The notes below the pieces were generated by a model that saw only the letters and a list, made by a program, of their open reading frames with translations, ran no database searches and had not been told where the DNA came from. Below, one piece after another: positions 1-8,469 of a DNA stretch of 61,693 nt. Positions within the stretch are counted from its first letter, which is position 1, and the number at the start of each line of letters is the position of its first letter. Location of the stretch: the NCBI GenBank assembly GCA_017503065.1, contig JAFVTT010000030.1, positions 1 through 61,693 of the forward strand. The letters run 5' to 3'. The stretch is from Bacteroidaceae bacterium. Lineage in GTDB: Bacteria; Bacteroidota; Bacteroidia; Bacteroidales; Bacteroidaceae. A program made the position numbers and the translations under genes.

Positions 1-1593
1 GGGGATGGTGCTTTCTATGAATGCTCTGGTTTGACCTCGGTTACTATCCCCAATAGTGTGACGAGCATAGGGGGGGAGGCTTTCCGTGGTTGCTCTGGTT
101 TGACCTCGGTTACTATCGGCAATAGTGTGACGAGCATAGGGGATGCTGCTTTCTATTCTTGCAAAGGTTTGACCTCGGTTACTATCCCCAATAGTGTGAC
201 GAGCATAGGGAATTGTGCTTTCCAGTATTGCTCTGGTTTGACCTCGGTTACTATCGGCAATAGTGTGACGAGCATAGGCGGTAGTGCTTTCTGGGGTTGC
301 TCTCGTATGACCTCGGTTACTATCCCCAATAGTGTGACGAGCATAGGCAGTAATGCTTTCTGGAGTTGCTATGGTATGACCTCGGTTACTATCGGTAATA
401 GTGTGACGAGCATAGAGAATGGTGCTTTCGAAGGTTGCTCAAGTTTGACCTCTGTTCATATCTCTGATATTGCAGCTTGGTGCAATATTGATTTTGCTGA
501 CTATTATTCTAATCCTTTATTATGTGCTCATCATTTATATTTTAATGGAGAAGAGGTAAAGGATTTGGTAATCCCCAATAGTGTGACGAGCATAGGGGAT
601 AATGCTTTCCGTAATTGCTCTTGCTTGACCTCGGTTACTATCCCCAATAGTGTGACGAGCATAGGGAATTATGCTTTCGCTTATTGCCCCGAACTCCTTG
701 ATGTCTATTGCTATGCAGAAAATGTACCTTCTACAGCGAGCAATACATTTGAATCTTCGCCCATAGAAAATGCCACCCTGCATGTTCCTGTTGTTTCTGT
801 GGAGAGTTATAAGGCAACTGAGCCTTGGAGCCGTTTCGGAAGGAATAGTCTCCTTCCGAACTTAACCTTGACAGATGGCGAGGTGTTTGATAATAATATT
901 GAACAAGAAGTAGGTACTCTAACCTACACCCGTACTCTTCCCAACATGCTATGGAATCCCCTGTATGTGCCCTTCAAGATACCTTATGAAGATTTGGAGG
1001 AGAACTATGAGGTGGCGTATATCAATGCCATGCATTCCTATGATAACGACGACAATGGCGAGATAGACGAAATGGTAATGGAGATAGTAAAGGTGAAGGC
1101 TGGTACCCTGAAGCCTAATCATCCTTACTTGATAAAGGCCAAAAACGAGGAAGCTAAGGTAATGAACATTGTTCAGGAGGCTGTTACTCTGTATCCTGCC
1201 GAAATTACCACTTTGGACTGCTCTTCCGTGTACACCAAATTCGAGATAACAGGAACATACCAAAAGATGACTTCCGGAGAATTGAACGGCAGCCTTGTGA
1301 TTTCCACAGATGGTGCATGGAAGAAGCTTTCTTCAACCTCCACCCTGAAGCCATTCCGCTTCTATCTGACCATATCCAGCCGCGAAGGCTCTCCTGTGGA
1401 GATTGCAGAAGAAGCAATGTCGCGTGTAAGAATCAGAGTGATGGGCGAGGACGACAATGCTACAGGCATAGACGAGGTGAAAACTGCAAACGATGAACAG
1501 AAATCGGAAATCTACGACCTCTCTGGCCGCCGTGTGAGCGCTCCAGCCAAGGGCGGTGTTTATATAATAAAAGGTAAGAAGGTGATTTATTAA
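1..1593 (+). CDS. BspA-like leucine-rich-repeat surface protein, C-terminal part (5' end outside window)
   Basis: The frame is open from base 1, so the gene starts upstream and only the last 530 residues are visible. The first third is built of 23-residue LRR_5-type repeats (SVTIxNSVTSIGxxAFxxC), eight of them recognisable. Six are contiguous, then comes a degenerate stretch and two more. The 69-bp units are almost identical in DNA except for short variable cores. A non-repetitive region of about 280 residues follows. The protein ends in a short sorting-type tail (EIYDLSGRRV then GVYIIKGKKVIY), as also seen on two other secreted proteins here. LRR_5 proteins of the BspA family are cell-surface proteins that bind host or partner-cell ligands. 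Secretion by the type IX pathway is inferred from the tail. A small peptide gene follows after 21 bases. Confidence 0.9.
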   Translation, partial: GDGAFYECSGLTSVTIPNSVTSIGGEAFRGCSGLTSVTIGNSVTSIGDAAFYSCKGLTSVTIPNSVTSIGNCAFQYCSGLTSVTIGNSVTSIGGSAFWGCSRMTSVTIPNSVTSIGSNAFWSCYGMTSVTIGNSVTSIENGAFEGCSSLTSVHISDIAAWCNIDFADYYSNPLLCAHHLYFNGEEVKDLVIPNSVTSIGDNAFRNCSCLTSVTIPNSVTSIGNYAFAYCPELLDVYCYAENVPSTASNTFESSPIENATLHVPVVSVESYKATEPWSRFGRNSLLPNLTLTDGEVFDNNIEQEVGTLTYTRTLPNMLWNPLYVPFKIPYEDLEENYEVAYINAMHSYDNDDNGEIDEMVMEIVKVKAGTLKPNHPYLIKAKNEEAKVMNIVQEAVTLYPAEITTLDCSSVYTKFEITGTYQKMTSGELNGSLVISTDGAWKKLSSTSTLKPFRFYLTISSREGSPVEIAEEAMSRVRIRVMGEDDNATGIDEVKTANDEQKSEIYDLSGRRVSAPAKGGVYIIKGKKVIY

Positions 1594-1614
1594 CAACAAA
1601 CTAAAAACAACAAT

Positions 1615-1803
1615 ATGAAGAAAGAGTATTTAGAACCTTCAGTACAGGTTCATGAGTTGAACACAGCAGACGGTATCTTGGTATCAACTTCGGGAATTAC
1701 AGTGAACCCCGATGATGAAGGTGATGCAGCATCGCGTATGGATTCGGGAGACGGCATTGGTTCCTCTTCAAAATCCACAGACTTGTGGAATGAAGGCTGG
1801 TAG
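1615..1803 (+). CDS. Small peptide (62 aa), MKKxYxxPxV...WxxxW family
   Basis: This short ORF starts 21 bases after the LRR protein and is probably co-transcribed with it. It begins MKKEYLEPSV, has a hydrophobic patch (GILVS) near residues 20-24, an acidic Gly/Ser-rich middle and ends LWNEGW. The same start and end pattern recurs in two peptides at 25928 and 26402, which also lie downstream of a tail-bearing secreted protein. That shared conservation is the main evidence that it is a real gene. No signal peptide, cysteine pair or known domain is evident. The function is unknown. Confidence 0.75.
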   Translation: MKKEYLEPSVQVHELNTADGILVSTSGITVNPDDEGDAASRMDSGDGIGSSSKSTDLWNEGW

Positions 1804-1850
1804 GCAAGAAGAGCATTTAAGGTCCTAACGCTTACTTGATAGCATCAAAA

Positions 1851-1893
1851 CAATCCGCAGGCACCCCCAGTGATGGCAGGTGTCTGCGGATTG
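1851..1893 (+). terminator. Strong stem-loop after the small peptide gene
   Basis: The left arm (1851-1865, CAATCCGCAGGCACC) pairs over 15 positions with the right arm (1879-1893), with one G-U type pair. The loop is 13 nt. Only a weak T-run follows, so this is a probable terminator or 3' stabilising hairpin and not a textbook one. Confidence 0.6.
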
Positions 1894-1948
1894 ATGGTTT
1901 GTGAGAGTTCTCCGTTGTCAAGGTCCTCCATTGATGTGAGGATTGGTG

Positions 1949-2040
1949 AGTCCTCCTACTATGAGTACTCCAGTCCTCTTACTAAGAGTACTCCAGTCCT
2001 CTTACTAAGAGTACTCCAGTCCTCCTACTATGAGGACTCT
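1949..2040. repeat. Array of four 23-bp hairpin units
   Basis: Four consecutive 23-bp units, each made of AGTCCTC, a 7-nt loop (CTACTAT or TTACTAA), GAGTACT (GAGGACT in the last unit), and a CC spacer (CT after the last). The two central units are identical. Each unit is an inverted repeat with at most one mismatch; the last is perfect. The same plan, with different arm sequences, occurs at 54270-54330. It lies between convergent genes and may form a row of stem-loops or be bound by a dimeric protein. Confidence 0.85.
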
Positions 2041-2107
2041 ATCGGCATTGGGGCAGATAACCTTGATTGTTGGGGTGATGAGGGATTTAGCGAATAGCGG
2101 TTAGCGG

Positions 2108-2536
2108 TTAACGATTGGGGTTAAGCGCAAAATGTGACAAGGCCGCGTTTTCGGCTTGTTCCATTTCCTGGCGTTCTTCGTCGGTGTGGTCGTCTATGCC
2201 GCAGAGGTGCAGGATGCTGTGTATGATGACACGGTGCAGTTCCTCTTCGTAGGGGGTGCCGAACAGTTCAGCATTGGTGCGCACGGTGTCCAGGGAAATG
2301 TAGGTGTCGCCAGAGAGGAAGTTGCCCTGGCAGTTGTCGAAGCCTATGTGGTCGGTGTAGTAGTCGTGCCCTATGAACTGGCGGTTGATGCGCAGGATTT
2401 CCTCGTCGTCCACGAAGATGTAGTTCACCTGGTCGATGCGTTTGCCATAGGAGGCGGCCACCCGGGCAATCCAGTCGGAAACCCTGTCCTGCTCTATCTC
2501 CGGCAGGGGCACGTTGATGGCGTTGTAGGTTATCAT
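2108..2536 (-). CDS. ybeY: Endoribonuclease YbeY (rRNA maturation factor)
   Basis: A 142-residue protein with the YbeY zinc-binding signature HSILHLCGIDDH (H-x3-H-x5-H) around residues 112-122, followed by an acidic helix. YbeY is a single-strand endoribonuclease acting in 16S rRNA 3'-end maturation and ribosome quality control in the cytoplasm. The length fits the family (about 140-160 residues). It is the last gene of a five-gene minus-strand operon, 21 bases after the S41 protease gene. Confidence 0.93.
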   Translation of the reverse strand: MITYNAINVPLPEIEQDRVSDWIARVAASYGKRIDQVNYIFVDDEEILRINRQFIGHDYYTDHIGFDNCQGNFLSGDTYISLDTVRTNAELFGTPYEEELHRVIIHSILHLCGIDDHTDEERQEMEQAENAALSHFALNPNR

Positions 2537-2557
2537 CGGGGGGAAAGGATATGACGG

Positions 2558-4126
2558 TTACTGTTCCTCCATCAACTGGATGGCCTTGTTCACAATGTCG
2601 TCATCCTCGTAGATGATGGCGAAGTATTCGTTCATGTCCCACAGGTCGCGGGCTGCCAGTGCGCGGAGCATGCGCTTGAGCAGTTCCGTGGTCTTCTGCT
2701 CCTCGTCCTTGGGATATTTGTCCTTCAGGGCCTTCTTCGCTTCCGCCAGGATATTGGCTATGAGATTATCAGGCACTTTGTAGTTGCGACGGAAATCCTC
2801 GAAGGTGGGGAACTTCTGCTTCAGTTCGTTGCGGTGCTTTGCCAGATAGCGGAGGTTGGCATCTATGAGTATGCGCTTGGCAACGATCTGGCGGTATAGC
2901 GAGGTGTTCTTGGTGGTGTCCAGAGGCACGAAGTAGTCGGGCATGATGCCACCGCCGCCATACACGGTGCGGCCTTTCTTCAGGGTCTGGAACCTCAATG
3001 AATCCGGGAAGTGGATGCTGTCGGCATTGGTCAGTTCGCCATGGTTGAAACGGTTTATCACGTCCATGCGGTACTCCTGCTGCTTGCCCCCTTCGTAGGG
3101 CTTCTGTATGCATCGTCCGCTAGGAGTGTAGTATTTGGCTATGGTCAGGCGTATCATGCTACCGTCGGGCAGGTCCACGGGACGCTGCACCAGACCCTTG
3201 CCGAAGGTGCGCCGGCCCACCACCAGTCCTCTGTCTTGGTCCTGTATGGCACCTGCCAGAATCTCCGCCGCCGAGGCGGAGTATTCGTCCACCAGCACGA
3301 TGACCTTGCCCTCCTGGAAGGCACTGCCTCCGCGGCTAAGGAACTTCTGCGGGTGTACGGCACGCCCTTGGGTGTAGACGATAAGGTCGTCCTTTGGCAA
3401 CAGTTCGCTGGCTATCTCTGCCGCCGCCTGCAGGAAACCGCCGCCGTTCTGCGTCACGTCGAGGATGAGGTTCTTCATGCCCTGAGCCTTGAGTTTCCTG
3501 ATGGCCTCCACAACCTCATCGTATGTGGTGGCGGCAAAGTTGCTGAAACGTATCAGGCCCGTATGGGGTGTTACCATAAAGGCGGCATCCACGGAGTTCA
3601 AGGGTATCTTGTCGCGTATGACATCTATGTAGATGGTCTCGTCGATACCCTCGCGCACGATACCCAGGTGTGCCTTTGTGCCACGTGGGCCGCGAAGTCT
3701 CTTCATGATATCCTCTTGAGGCATCTTCACTCCGGCAATGGCGGTGTCGCCCACGGAGATGATGCGGTCCCCGGCCATTACGCCTGCCTTTTCCGAAGGA
3801 CCTCCGGTGATGGTCTGTATCACCATCAGGGTGTCGTCCAGTATGTTGAACTGAATGCCGATGCCGTCGAAAGAACCTTGCAGGGGTTCGTTCAGGCGCT
3901 TTGTCTGCTCTGCCGTGCTATAGGCGGAGTGGGGGTCCAGTTTCTCTATCATGCCACGGATGGCATCCTCCACCAGTTTCTCGGTGTCTACGGAATCCAC
4001 GTAGTAGTTGTTGATGGTAACGGTGGAGATAATCAGTTTCCTTATCTGCTCGTCCACGCTCTTCTGAGCCTTGGCGGAGAGGAGGCATGAGAGTATGCCT
4101 ATGCTGAGTAGGAGTATCTTTTTCAT
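2558..4126 (-). CDS. C-terminal processing peptidase, S41 family (PDZ protease)
   Basis: A 522-residue exported serine protease. A signal peptide covers about residues 1-20 (ending SAKAQ). A PDZ domain spans about 85-165 (GIGIQF, AGVMAGDRI). The S41 catalytic domain holds the SASAAEI block at 283-289 with the nucleophilic serine and FGKG with Lys310 as the general base. Family members cleave C-terminal regions of periplasmic proteins. The start overlaps the end of coaD by 4 bases (ATGA), showing translational coupling in the operon. Confidence 0.92.
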   Translation of the reverse strand: MKKILLLSIGILSCLLSAKAQKSVDEQIRKLIISTVTINNYYVDSVDTEKLVEDAIRGMIEKLDPHSAYSTAEQTKRLNEPLQGSFDGIGIQFNILDDTLMVIQTITGGPSEKAGVMAGDRIISVGDTAIAGVKMPQEDIMKRLRGPRGTKAHLGIVREGIDETIYIDVIRDKIPLNSVDAAFMVTPHTGLIRFSNFAATTYDEVVEAIRKLKAQGMKNLILDVTQNGGGFLQAAAEIASELLPKDDLIVYTQGRAVHPQKFLSRGGSAFQEGKVIVLVDEYSASAAEILAGAIQDQDRGLVVGRRTFGKGLVQRPVDLPDGSMIRLTIAKYYTPSGRCIQKPYEGGKQQEYRMDVINRFNHGELTNADSIHFPDSLRFQTLKKGRTVYGGGGIMPDYFVPLDTTKNTSLYRQIVAKRILIDANLRYLAKHRNELKQKFPTFEDFRRNYKVPDNLIANILAEAKKALKDKYPKDEEQKTTELLKRMLRALAARDLWDMNEYFAIIYEDDDIVNKAIQLMEEQ

Positions 4127-4596
4127 TTCTGTCTGTCTATTCTGTAATCAAGTCCTTGGGGCAGCCATGGGGTGATGTCGCGTCCGAAGCGGTGCAGTTC
4201 GCGCACCACGCTGCTGGATATGCCCGAGATGGTGGGGTCGGCCAGCAGTACCACCGTTTCCACGTCGGCCAGCCTGGCGTTTATGTCGGCAATGCCCAGT
4301 TCGTATTCATAGTCCTTTACCGAGCGCACGCCGCGCAGGATGAACCTGGCTCCCTGCGATTGGGCGAAGTCCACGGTCAGGCCCGTGTAACTCTCCACCC
4401 GCACCTGTGGCATGGCAGAATAGTATTCGCGCAGGGCACGGACCCTTTCCTCCACGGGCAGCCATCCGGTCTTCTGCTCGTTGTATCCCACGGCGATGAT
4501 GACCTCGTCAAAGAGCCTGACGGCCCTCTCCACGAGATTGGCATGCCCTATGGTAAAAGGGTCGAACGACCCGGGGAAGATGACCTTCTTATTCAT
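4123..4596 (-). CDS. coaD: Phosphopantetheine adenylyltransferase
   Basis: A 157-residue nucleotidyltransferase that transfers AMP from ATP to 4'-phosphopantetheine, the penultimate step of coenzyme A synthesis. The N-terminal [10 protein letters not shown] motif (T/HxGH type) and the C-terminal [11 protein letters not shown] motif are both present, and the length is typical. It overlaps parE by 8 bases and the S41 protease gene by 4, so it sits within one transcript. Confidence 0.96.
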   Translation of the reverse strand: MNKKVIFPGSFDPFTIGHANLVERAVRLFDEVIIAVGYNEQKTGWLPVEERVRALREYYSAMPQVRVESYTGLTVDFAQSQGARFILRGVRSVKDYEYELGIADINARLADVETVVLLADPTISGISSSVVRELHRFGRDITPWLPQGLDYRIDRQK

Positions 4597-6613
4597 AATC
4601 TTCGGCTATGTCTTCTTCGATGACAAGGTTGTCGATGATGAAGTTTTGGCGCTCCATGGTGTTCTTGCCCATGTAGTATTCCAGAAGTTCCGCCACCTGG
4701 TCGCCCTTGCTCAGTGTCACCTTCTCCAGACGTATGTCGGCACCGATGAAGTTCTTGAACTCGTCCGGGCTTATCTCGCCCAGACCTTTGAATCGCGTTA
4801 TCTCGGGGTCGGGACCCAGGTCGGCAATGGCCTGCAGGCGCTCGTCCTCGGTGTAGCAGTATTGTGTGATGAAGTCGGAGCCGAAGGAGATATGGCGCTT
4901 GTGCGACGAGGCTCCATTCTTGCTCAGTTCCGGATCCTGTTCCACGTCCGTACCTTCGTCGTAGGCCTTCAGTTCCTTCTCTATGGCCTCTATCTTCTTC
5001 TTGCTGACCTTTGTCTTGCGGTTGCGCACGCGGAAGAGCGGTGTCTGCAGGATGAAGACATGGCCCTTCTTGATGAGGTCGGGGAAGAATTGCAGGAAGA
5101 AGGTTATCATGAGCAGGCGTATGTGCATGCCGTCCACATCGGCATCGGTGGCAACGATAACCTTGTTGTATCGCAGGCCCTCCAATCCGTCCTCTATGTT
5201 CAGGGCTGCCTGCAGGAGGTTGAACTCCTCGTTCTCGTAGCACACCTTCTTCGTCATGCCGAAGCAGTTCAGCGGTTTGCCTCGCAGGGAGAACACCGCC
5301 TGGGTGTTCACGTCGCGGCTCTTGGTGATGCTTCCGCTTGCAGAGTCACCCTCGGTGATGAAGATGCAGGACTCCTCCTGTTGCGTGCCGCGCGTGTCGG
5401 ACAGGTGCACGCGGCAATCGCGCAGTTTGCGGTTGTGCAGGTTGGCCTTCTTGCTCATCTCGCGTGCCTTCTTGGCCACGCCGGCCATTTCCTTGCGTAT
5501 CTTCTCGCTCTCCTGCACCTTGGCCAGGATGATGTCGGCAATGTCCGTGTTCTTGTGCAGGAAGTTGTCCACCTGCTCCTTCACGAAGTCGCCGATGAAC
5601 TTGTCTATGCTTATGCCGCCCTCGGGGGCAGTTGTCTGCGAACCCAGTTTCACCTTTGTCTGGCTCTCGAACATGGGTTCCTGTATGTTTATGCTTATGG
5701 CGGCAACAAGACCGTTGCGTATGTCGCCGTACTCGTAACTCTTGCCCGAATAGTCCTTTATCACCTCGGCAATGTACTTCTTGAAGGCCGCCTGGTGCGT
5801 GCCGCCCAGGGTGGTGTGCTGGCCGTTCACGAAGGAGTAGTATTCCTCGCCGTTCTGCTTGGTGTGCGTGAAGGCTATCTCTATGTCCTCGCCGCGCAGG
5901 TGGCAGATGGGGTAGAGCGCCTCGTAATCCATGCGGTCGTTGAGCAGGTCGGAAAGACCGTCGCGCGAGTGTATGCGCCTGCCGTTGAACATGATGGTGA
6001 GACCCGTGTTCAGGTAGGTGTAGTTGCGCAGCATTATCTCTATGAACTCGTCGCGGAACTTGTAGTGCTTGAACAGGGTGGGGTCGGGCTCAAAGTAGAT
6101 GTAGGTGCCGTTCTCGTCCTGGCTGGCCTCGGTGGTGTCGCTCACCAGGATGCCCTTCTCGAAGACGGTCTTCCTGACCTGTCCCTCGCGGTAGGAGTGT
6201 GCCTCGAAACGGCTGCTCAGCGCGTTTACCGCCTTCAGGCCCACACCGTTCAGTCCCACGCTCTTCTTGAAGGCCTTGGAGTCGTACTTGCCGCCCGTGT
6301 TGAGCATGGACACGGCCTCCACCAGTTTGCCCTGCGGTATGCCACGGCCATAGTCGCGGATGCTGGCACGCAGGTTGTCCTGTATGTCCACCTCTATGCG
6401 CTTGCCGGCGTTCATTTTGAACTCGTCGATACTATTGTCTATGACCTCCTTCAGCAGGACATATATGCCGTCCTCGGGCTGCTGGCCGTCGCCCAAACGG
6501 CCTATATACATACCGGGACGGGTACGGACGTGCTCCATGTCCGACAAGTGCCGGATGTTTTCCTCGTCGTATATTATGTTTTCTGTCTGCGTGCTTTCCT
6601 TGATGTCTTCCAT
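4589..6613 (-). CDS. parE: DNA topoisomerase IV subunit B
   Basis: A 674-residue type IIA topoisomerase ATPase subunit. The GHKL ATPase domain shows [17 protein letters not shown] and [13 protein letters not shown]. The TOPRIM domain shows EGDSASGS and DADVDGMHI. The ParE/GyrB C-terminal block ([13 protein letters not shown]) is followed by a short end without the long GyrB insertion. Together with ParC it decatenates daughter chromosomes. GyrB is the main alternative; the length and the residues around RTRPGMYIG favour ParE. It is preceded by the acetyltransferase-like gene with a 24-base gap. Confidence 0.88.
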   Translation of the reverse strand: MEDIKESTQTENIIYDEENIRHLSDMEHVRTRPGMYIGRLGDGQQPEDGIYVLLKEVIDNSIDEFKMNAGKRIEVDIQDNLRASIRDYGRGIPQGKLVEAVSMLNTGGKYDSKAFKKSVGLNGVGLKAVNALSSRFEAHSYREGQVRKTVFEKGILVSDTTEASQDENGTYIYFEPDPTLFKHYKFRDEFIEIMLRNYTYLNTGLTIMFNGRRIHSRDGLSDLLNDRMDYEALYPICHLRGEDIEIAFTHTKQNGEEYYSFVNGQHTTLGGTHQAAFKKYIAEVIKDYSGKSYEYGDIRNGLVAAISINIQEPMFESQTKVKLGSQTTAPEGGISIDKFIGDFVKEQVDNFLHKNTDIADIILAKVQESEKIRKEMAGVAKKAREMSKKANLHNRKLRDCRVHLSDTRGTQQEESCIFITEGDSASGSITKSRDVNTQAVFSLRGKPLNCFGMTKKVCYENEEFNLLQAALNIEDGLEGLRYNKVIVATDADVDGMHIRLLMITFFLQFFPDLIKKGHVFILQTPLFRVRNRKTKVSKKKIEAIEKELKAYDEGTDVEQDPELSKNGASSHKRHISFGSDFITQYCYTEDERLQAIADLGPDPEITRFKGLGEISPDEFKNFIGADIRLEKVTLSKGDQVAELLEYYMGKNTMERQNFIIDNLVIEEDIAEDYE

Positions 6614-6637
6614 GGTCTTTGGTATGCAGATGTGTTT

Positions 6638-7792
6638 TTAGATGGACTTCTTCCAGGTGTGCCTTCTCTTGGTCACCTCCGTGTCCAGGGAGCGCCATAC
6701 GCTCAGCGCCTTGCTGTTTGTCTCCAGTTGCGGGCAGCATTCCGCTATTTTGAAACCCATTTTCTGTGCGGCAACAATCATATCGGCAAAAATAAGACTG
6801 ATGCACCCCGTGTCCTGATATTCGGGCAATGTGCCTATGAGCAAAAGGTCCAATGTGGTACTGTGTTTCAAATACAAGGCTTTTGCCATATGGAACCATC
6901 CAAAGGGCAGCATCTTGGACTTGGCCTTCTGGATAGCCTTGGTGAGACTGGGCATGCATATACCCATAGCCACAGGTTCGCCCTCCTTGTTGTCAATAAT
7001 AGAAATCAGTCGGGTGTCGAGATAAGGCAGGTACATCTCTGCATACTGCTCTACCTGGCGCTGGGTCATGTCGCTGGTGCCGTAAAGGTTCTGGTATGCC
7101 TTGTTGATGATGTCAAAAACCTTCAGGATGTAACCGCTTTCCTTCAGTTCCTTCTTGTTGTTGAACTTATGCACCTTGAAACCATACCGGTCCTCTACCA
7201 GTTTGGCCACACGGAAGAACTTCTGCTGGTTGGCGGAATGTTCGCCGTCCATGCTGGGGATATTGATTCTCCTGTCCACCCACACGGCATCCTCCTCAAA
7301 CCCCAAGGCCTTGAGGTGCTCGTTGTAGTAGGGATAGTTGTACATCGTGTACATAGACCCCATCTGGTCATACCCCTCGAAAAGCATGCCCTCCTGGTCC
7401 AGGTCGGTGAAGCCCAGGGGACCTACGATAGTGTCCATGCCACGCTCCTTGCCCCACTGCTCCACGGTGCTGATGAGAGCCTTGCACACCTCCGGGTCGT
7501 CAACGAAGTCAATCCATCCGAATCGCACATTCTTGGTACCCCATCTTTGGTTTGCCCTGTTGTTTATAATAGCCACCACACGTCCCACTATCTTGCCGTC
7601 TCTAAGGGCAAGGAACCAATCGGCATCACAAAACTCAAAGGCTGCGTTATAATCCTTGTTGAAGGTGTCCAGTGTATCCTCAAGAAAATCGGGTACGGCA
7701 TAGGGGCAATCCTTATACATTTCATAGTTGAAACGAACAAAATCCTTCAATTCTTTCTTGGTAGTGATGCGTTTGATTTGAAGTTCTGACAT
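6638..7792 (-). CDS. GNAT-like N-acetyltransferase family protein
   Basis: A 384-residue cytoplasmic protein of a type common in Bacteroidetes. The N-terminal half resembles a GNAT fold (DWFLALRDGKIVGRVVAIIN), and a second acetyltransferase-like segment lies near residues 260-350 (GEPVAMGICMPSL, LIGTLPEYQDTGCISLIFADMI). The substrate is unknown. It is the first gene of the minus-strand operon that continues with parE, coaD, S41 protease and ybeY. A -7 box (TATCTTTG) lies about 35 bases upstream. Confidence 0.72.
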   Translation of the reverse strand: MSELQIKRITTKKELKDFVRFNYEMYKDCPYAVPDFLEDTLDTFNKDYNAAFEFCDADWFLALRDGKIVGRVVAIINNRANQRWGTKNVRFGWIDFVDDPEVCKALISTVEQWGKERGMDTIVGPLGFTDLDQEGMLFEGYDQMGSMYTMYNYPYYNEHLKALGFEEDAVWVDRRINIPSMDGEHSANQQKFFRVAKLVEDRYGFKVHKFNNKKELKESGYILKVFDIINKAYQNLYGTSDMTQRQVEQYAEMYLPYLDTRLISIIDNKEGEPVAMGICMPSLTKAIQKAKSKMLPFGWFHMAKALYLKHSTTLDLLLIGTLPEYQDTGCISLIFADMIVAAQKMGFKIAECCPQLETNSKALSVWRSLDTEVTKRRHTWKKSI

Positions 7793-7828
7793 AGTGTCCT
7801 AATGGGGTTAATGTGCGTATAATCTCCA

Positions 7829-7836
7829 CAAAGATA
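7829..7836 (-). promoter_or_regulatory. -7 box for the five-gene operon
   Basis: Minus-strand TATCTTTG matches the Bacteroidetes TAnnTTTG element and lies 36 bases before the start at 7792. No clear TTTG is found at the -33 position, so the assignment is moderate. Confidence 0.5.
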
Positions 7837-7918
7837 AGTTTTTTCTTTGAAATACCGCCTCGGCGTGCCGTTTTTGTTGCCAATGCCCTCTTCTTTGCTC
7901 AAAAAGGGCGACTTTTCC

Positions 7919-7949
7919 TTTGTCGCGGGAGCAAAAAGTTATACTTTTG
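7919..7949 (+). promoter_or_regulatory. Promoter of the WbqC-like gene
   Basis: TTTG (7919-7922), 19 bp, TACTTTTG (7942-7949) is an exact match to the Bacteroidetes primary-sigma consensus. Only 4 bases separate the -7 box from the ATG at 7954, so the transcript should have almost no 5' leader. Confidence 0.8.
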
Positions 7950-7953
7950 CCCT

Positions 7954-8469
7954 ATGACAACGGCATATTTGGGTTCTATTGACTATTACAGACGCTTGCT
8001 TCGCGAAGGTGCTACACTTGATTTATCCGTGGCCTATCGCAAGCAGACTTCCATGAACCGTTGCTATATCGATTCCCCTCACGGAGCACTTGCCCTGACC
8101 GTGCCGGTGGTTAATCCGCATGGCCGCATGCCTGTGGGCGAAATCCTCATTTCCGAGCATGGCAACTGGCGCCACCAGCACTGGAATGCCCTGGTGTCCA
8201 GTTACAGGCAGACACCGTATTTCGACTATTACGAGGAGGACTTCCATCCCTTTTATCATGAGCACCGCTGGGAGCGCCTTGCCGATTTCAACAACGACCT
8301 GCACCATACGGTGATGAGGCTTCTGGAGCCTTATCCCTTGCCCGACGAGGGCAGGCGCATCGGCACCCCCTATTATCAGATGTTTGCCCCGAGGCATGGT
8401 TTCATCGAGAACCTGAGCATCGTAGACTTGCTCTTCAATATGGGCCCCGAGTCAGTATACTACCTATGA
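7954..8469 (+). CDS. WbqC-like family protein
   Basis: A 171-residue protein of the WbqC-like family, seen in AYLGSIDYYRRL at the start, the YIDSPHGALALTVPV region and the WRHQHWNALVSSYRQTPYFDYY block. Members occur in polysaccharide and glycolipid loci and scattered in Bacteroidetes genomes; the biochemical role is not settled. An open frame runs 47 codons further upstream, but the consensus promoter overlaps that extension, so the start at 7954 is preferred. The stop overlaps the next start by 4 bases (ATGA). Confidence 0.82.
   Translation: MTTAYLGSIDYYRRLLREGATLDLSVAYRKQTSMNRCYIDSPHGALALTVPVVNPHGRMPVGEILISEHGNWRHQHWNALVSSYRQTPYFDYYEEDFHPFYHEHRWERLADFNNDLHHTVMRLLEPYPLPDEGRRIGTPYYQMFAPRHGFIENLSIVDLLFNMGPESVYYL

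Larger units (their letters stand above)
1804..2107. other. Intergenic region between convergent genes
   Basis: About 300 bases between the small peptide gene and the stop codon of ybeY. It holds one strong single hairpin (1851-1893) and a tandem hairpin array (1949-2040), preceded by a looser pair of half-sites (TCCTC near 1924 and GAGGA near 1938). A short direct repeat AGCGGTT occurs twice near 2095-2110. No convincing gene was seen. An open frame across the array on the plus strand (1870-2097) looks like a by-product of the repeats. Confidence 0.7.

Noticed and set aside
1949..2040. Reading the 23-bp array as a CRISPR array
   Set aside because: Units are contiguous with no spacers, only four in number, and no cas genes are present.
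1870..2097. 75-codon plus-strand frame over the first hairpin array
   Set aside because: The frame is open because of the repeat sequence. It shows no start signal and repetitive SSYYE-type residues only.
4481..7789. 1102-codon plus-strand open frame opposite parE and the acetyltransferase-like gene
   Set aside because: It is the antisense shadow of well-supported minus-strand genes. Its composition is rich in Val, Leu and His without any domain, and it has no promoter.
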